DNA of 7,173 nucleotides, from contig JAKJDB010000124.1 in NCBI GenBank assembly GCA_022706175.1, forward strand, positions 1 through 7,173, read 5' to 3'. The translations under genes and the position numbers were made by a program. Positions 6,339 to 7,173 of the stretch are shown piece by piece. Source of the stretch: Candidatus Zhuqueibacterota bacterium (GTDB lineage Bacteria; KSB1; UBA2214). Each line of letters opens with the position of its first letter. The first letter of the stretch is position 1. Below the pieces are notes generated by a model. That model made no database searches. It was not told the DNA's origin and worked only from the letters and a program-made list of their open reading frames with translations.

Positions 6339-6366
6339 AATTTAGCAGAATTTAGCAAAAAGTCAA
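6339..6366 (-). promoter_or_regulatory. Promoter of the small gene-rdgB-tRNA unit, with 10-base-spaced direct repeats
   Basis: The minus strand has TTGACT (6366-6361), a 16-base spacer and TAAATT (6344-6339), within a strongly AT-rich gap between the HtrA-like gene and the small gene. The octamer AATTTAGC (plus strand) occurs at 6339-6346 and again at 6349-6356, one helical turn apart, covering the -10 box and part of the spacer. It may be only AT-rich chance, or a regulator site. The rest of the gap (6289-6387) shows no terminator hairpin for the HtrA-like gene. Confidence 0.5.
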
Positions 6367-6387
6367 GGATTTGATGAGGTGGGGCAA

Positions 6388-7173
6388 TCAGCGGCTTTCG
6401 TTTTTCAGCAGCAGGCGCAGCTCTTCCAGCTCTCGCTCCAGCTGGTGCATCCTCTGCTGCAGCATGCGTTGTTTCATCTCGGTCGAGCCGTGCAGGCCGC
6501 GGCCGGCGGCCACGGGTTGGGCTTCAAAGGCGTTGAACGCCGGATTACGCTGGACAAAGGCAAATCCGGAGGCCAGTTCAGGCGTCTCTTTGCCCACGGC
6601 CATTCGGACGCTGAAGGTGCTGTCCCCGCGAAGCACACCGAGTTCGATCCTGCTGCCCGGTTTGCGGGTGCGGATCGTCTGCGCCAGCATGCGGGCGCCG
6701 CGCAGAGCGCGTTGGTCGGAGCTGAAGACAATATCGCCCACCTTCAAGCCGGCCTGGTGGGCCGGACCGTTGAATTTGACATCGCTGATATGCACCCAAC
6801 CCATGCCGCCCGGCCAGTCTTCGGCCGAAACACCGATCCACCCCTGATCGCCGGCTGTTCCGTAGATCAGGTGCTGAATCCGCTGCACGACATCCGCCGC
6901 CGGATAGGCGAGGGTGGCCTGGCTGAAGGATAGACCTTCGTTGAGCATATAGTCTTCGCCCACCGGACTGACCCGGCCGGCTAAAATCGCCGCCAGCCTT
7001 CCCTGATGATCGAACAAGGGGCTGCCGGCGTTGCCGGCCGCCACAGAGGTGGAGATCTGCAGAATGCCGTCCTCGCGCACGCCGTTGACAATTCCAAGAG
7101 TGATGGCTGAGGAGACGCCGTAGGCGTTGCCGACCAGAGCGACCATGGTGCCTGCACCCAGGCGCTGGCTGAG
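6388..7173 (-). CDS. HtrA/DegP-like (S1C) protein with PDZ domain, 5'-truncated, likely lacking catalytic Ser
   Basis: 261 visible residues; the gene continues beyond the right edge, and the visible frame is open to the edge (LSQRLGAGT precedes the first Met), so the Met at 7144-7146 is not the start. Visible residues 1-75 are the C-terminal half of a trypsin-like HtrA domain: MVALVGNAYG aligns with the family VVAIGNPFG, TLGIVNG with TAGIVS, and AAGNAGSPLFD with the active-site loop NPGNSGGPL. The catalytic Ser position is Ala (residue 49, codon at 7027-7029), and the next-but-one Gly is Ser. Residues about 111-193 are a PDZ domain (GWIGV, GPAHQAGLKVGDIV). A linker follows, then a coiled coil at about 231-258 (QRMLQQRMHQLERELEELRL). 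HtrA proteins normally act on misfolded proteins in the periplasm; this one may be a chaperone or scaffold. His and Asp of the triad are outside the window. Confidence 0.85.
   Translation of the reverse strand, partial: LSQRLGAGTMVALVGNAYGVSSAITLGIVNGVREDGILQISTSVAAGNAGSPLFDHQGRLAAILAGRVSPVGEDYMLNEGLSFSQATLAYPAADVVQRIQHLIYGTAGDQGWIGVSAEDWPGGMGWVHISDVKFNGPAHQAGLKVGDIVFSSDQRALRGARMLAQTIRTRKPGSRIELGVLRGDSTFSVRMAVGKETPELASGFAFVQRNPAFNAFEAQPVAAGRGLHGSTEMKQRMLQQRMHQLERELEELRLLLKNESR

Noticed and set aside
6379..6933. 184-residue plus-strand open frame
   Set aside because: Fully antisense to the HtrA-like gene, whose PDZ and active-site loop are recognisable; the reverse frame shows no family features.

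Overview
All seven genes I can support (six protein genes and one tRNA) lie on the minus strand, so transcription runs from the right edge to the left. The organism looks like an uncultivated bacterium of the FCB superphylum neighbourhood (candidate division KSB1, Calditrichota or Marinimicrobia are the kind of lineage meant). This rests on two large exported proteins with the NYPNPFN-type C-terminal sorting / FlgD-Ig-like module, one of which also has two Fibrobacter-type FISUMP domains. It also rests on the unencoded CCA of the tRNA. It is an inference from protein style, not a placement.

Right block (5319-7173), housekeeping and envelope quality control. A 5'-truncated HtrA/DegP-like protein with one PDZ domain and a C-terminal coiled coil has Ala where the family has its catalytic Ser. 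After a promoter-bearing gap come a 66-residue four-cysteine putative zinc protein and rdgB (XTP/dITP diphosphatase), coupled by an ATGA overlap. A tRNA-Pro(UGG) follows 36 bases after rdgB, and a strong rho-independent terminator follows the tRNA. The small gene, rdgB and the tRNA therefore look like one transcription unit.

Middle block (2379-5318), surface protein. A gap with GC-rich stem-loops and a plausible promoter leads into a 736-residue secreted protein. Its order is signal peptide, short carboxypeptidase-regulatory-like beta domain, internal NYPNPFNPS / FlgD-Ig-like module, FISUMP, PKD-like domain, FISUMP. Sampled stretches of this gene are clearly more AT-rich than its neighbours. 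A 537-base gap without a gene follows.

Left block (1-2378). A 546-residue secreted FG-GAP/VCBS protein carries seven acidic calcium-loop repeats spaced 59-61 residues apart, as expected of a seven-bladed beta-propeller, and ends in a normal C-terminal sorting module. A hairpin closes this gene. After a 312-base gap with a possible promoter comes the N-terminal part of an L-fucose/L-arabinose isomerase-like protein that runs off the left edge.

I see no CRISPR array, transposase, phage gene or clear undescribed multi-gene system. The points most worth a second look are the Ser-to-Ala change in the HtrA-like protein, the sorting-type module placed in the middle of the FISUMP protein, the tandem FISUMP duplication, and the small cysteine protein coupled to rdgB.
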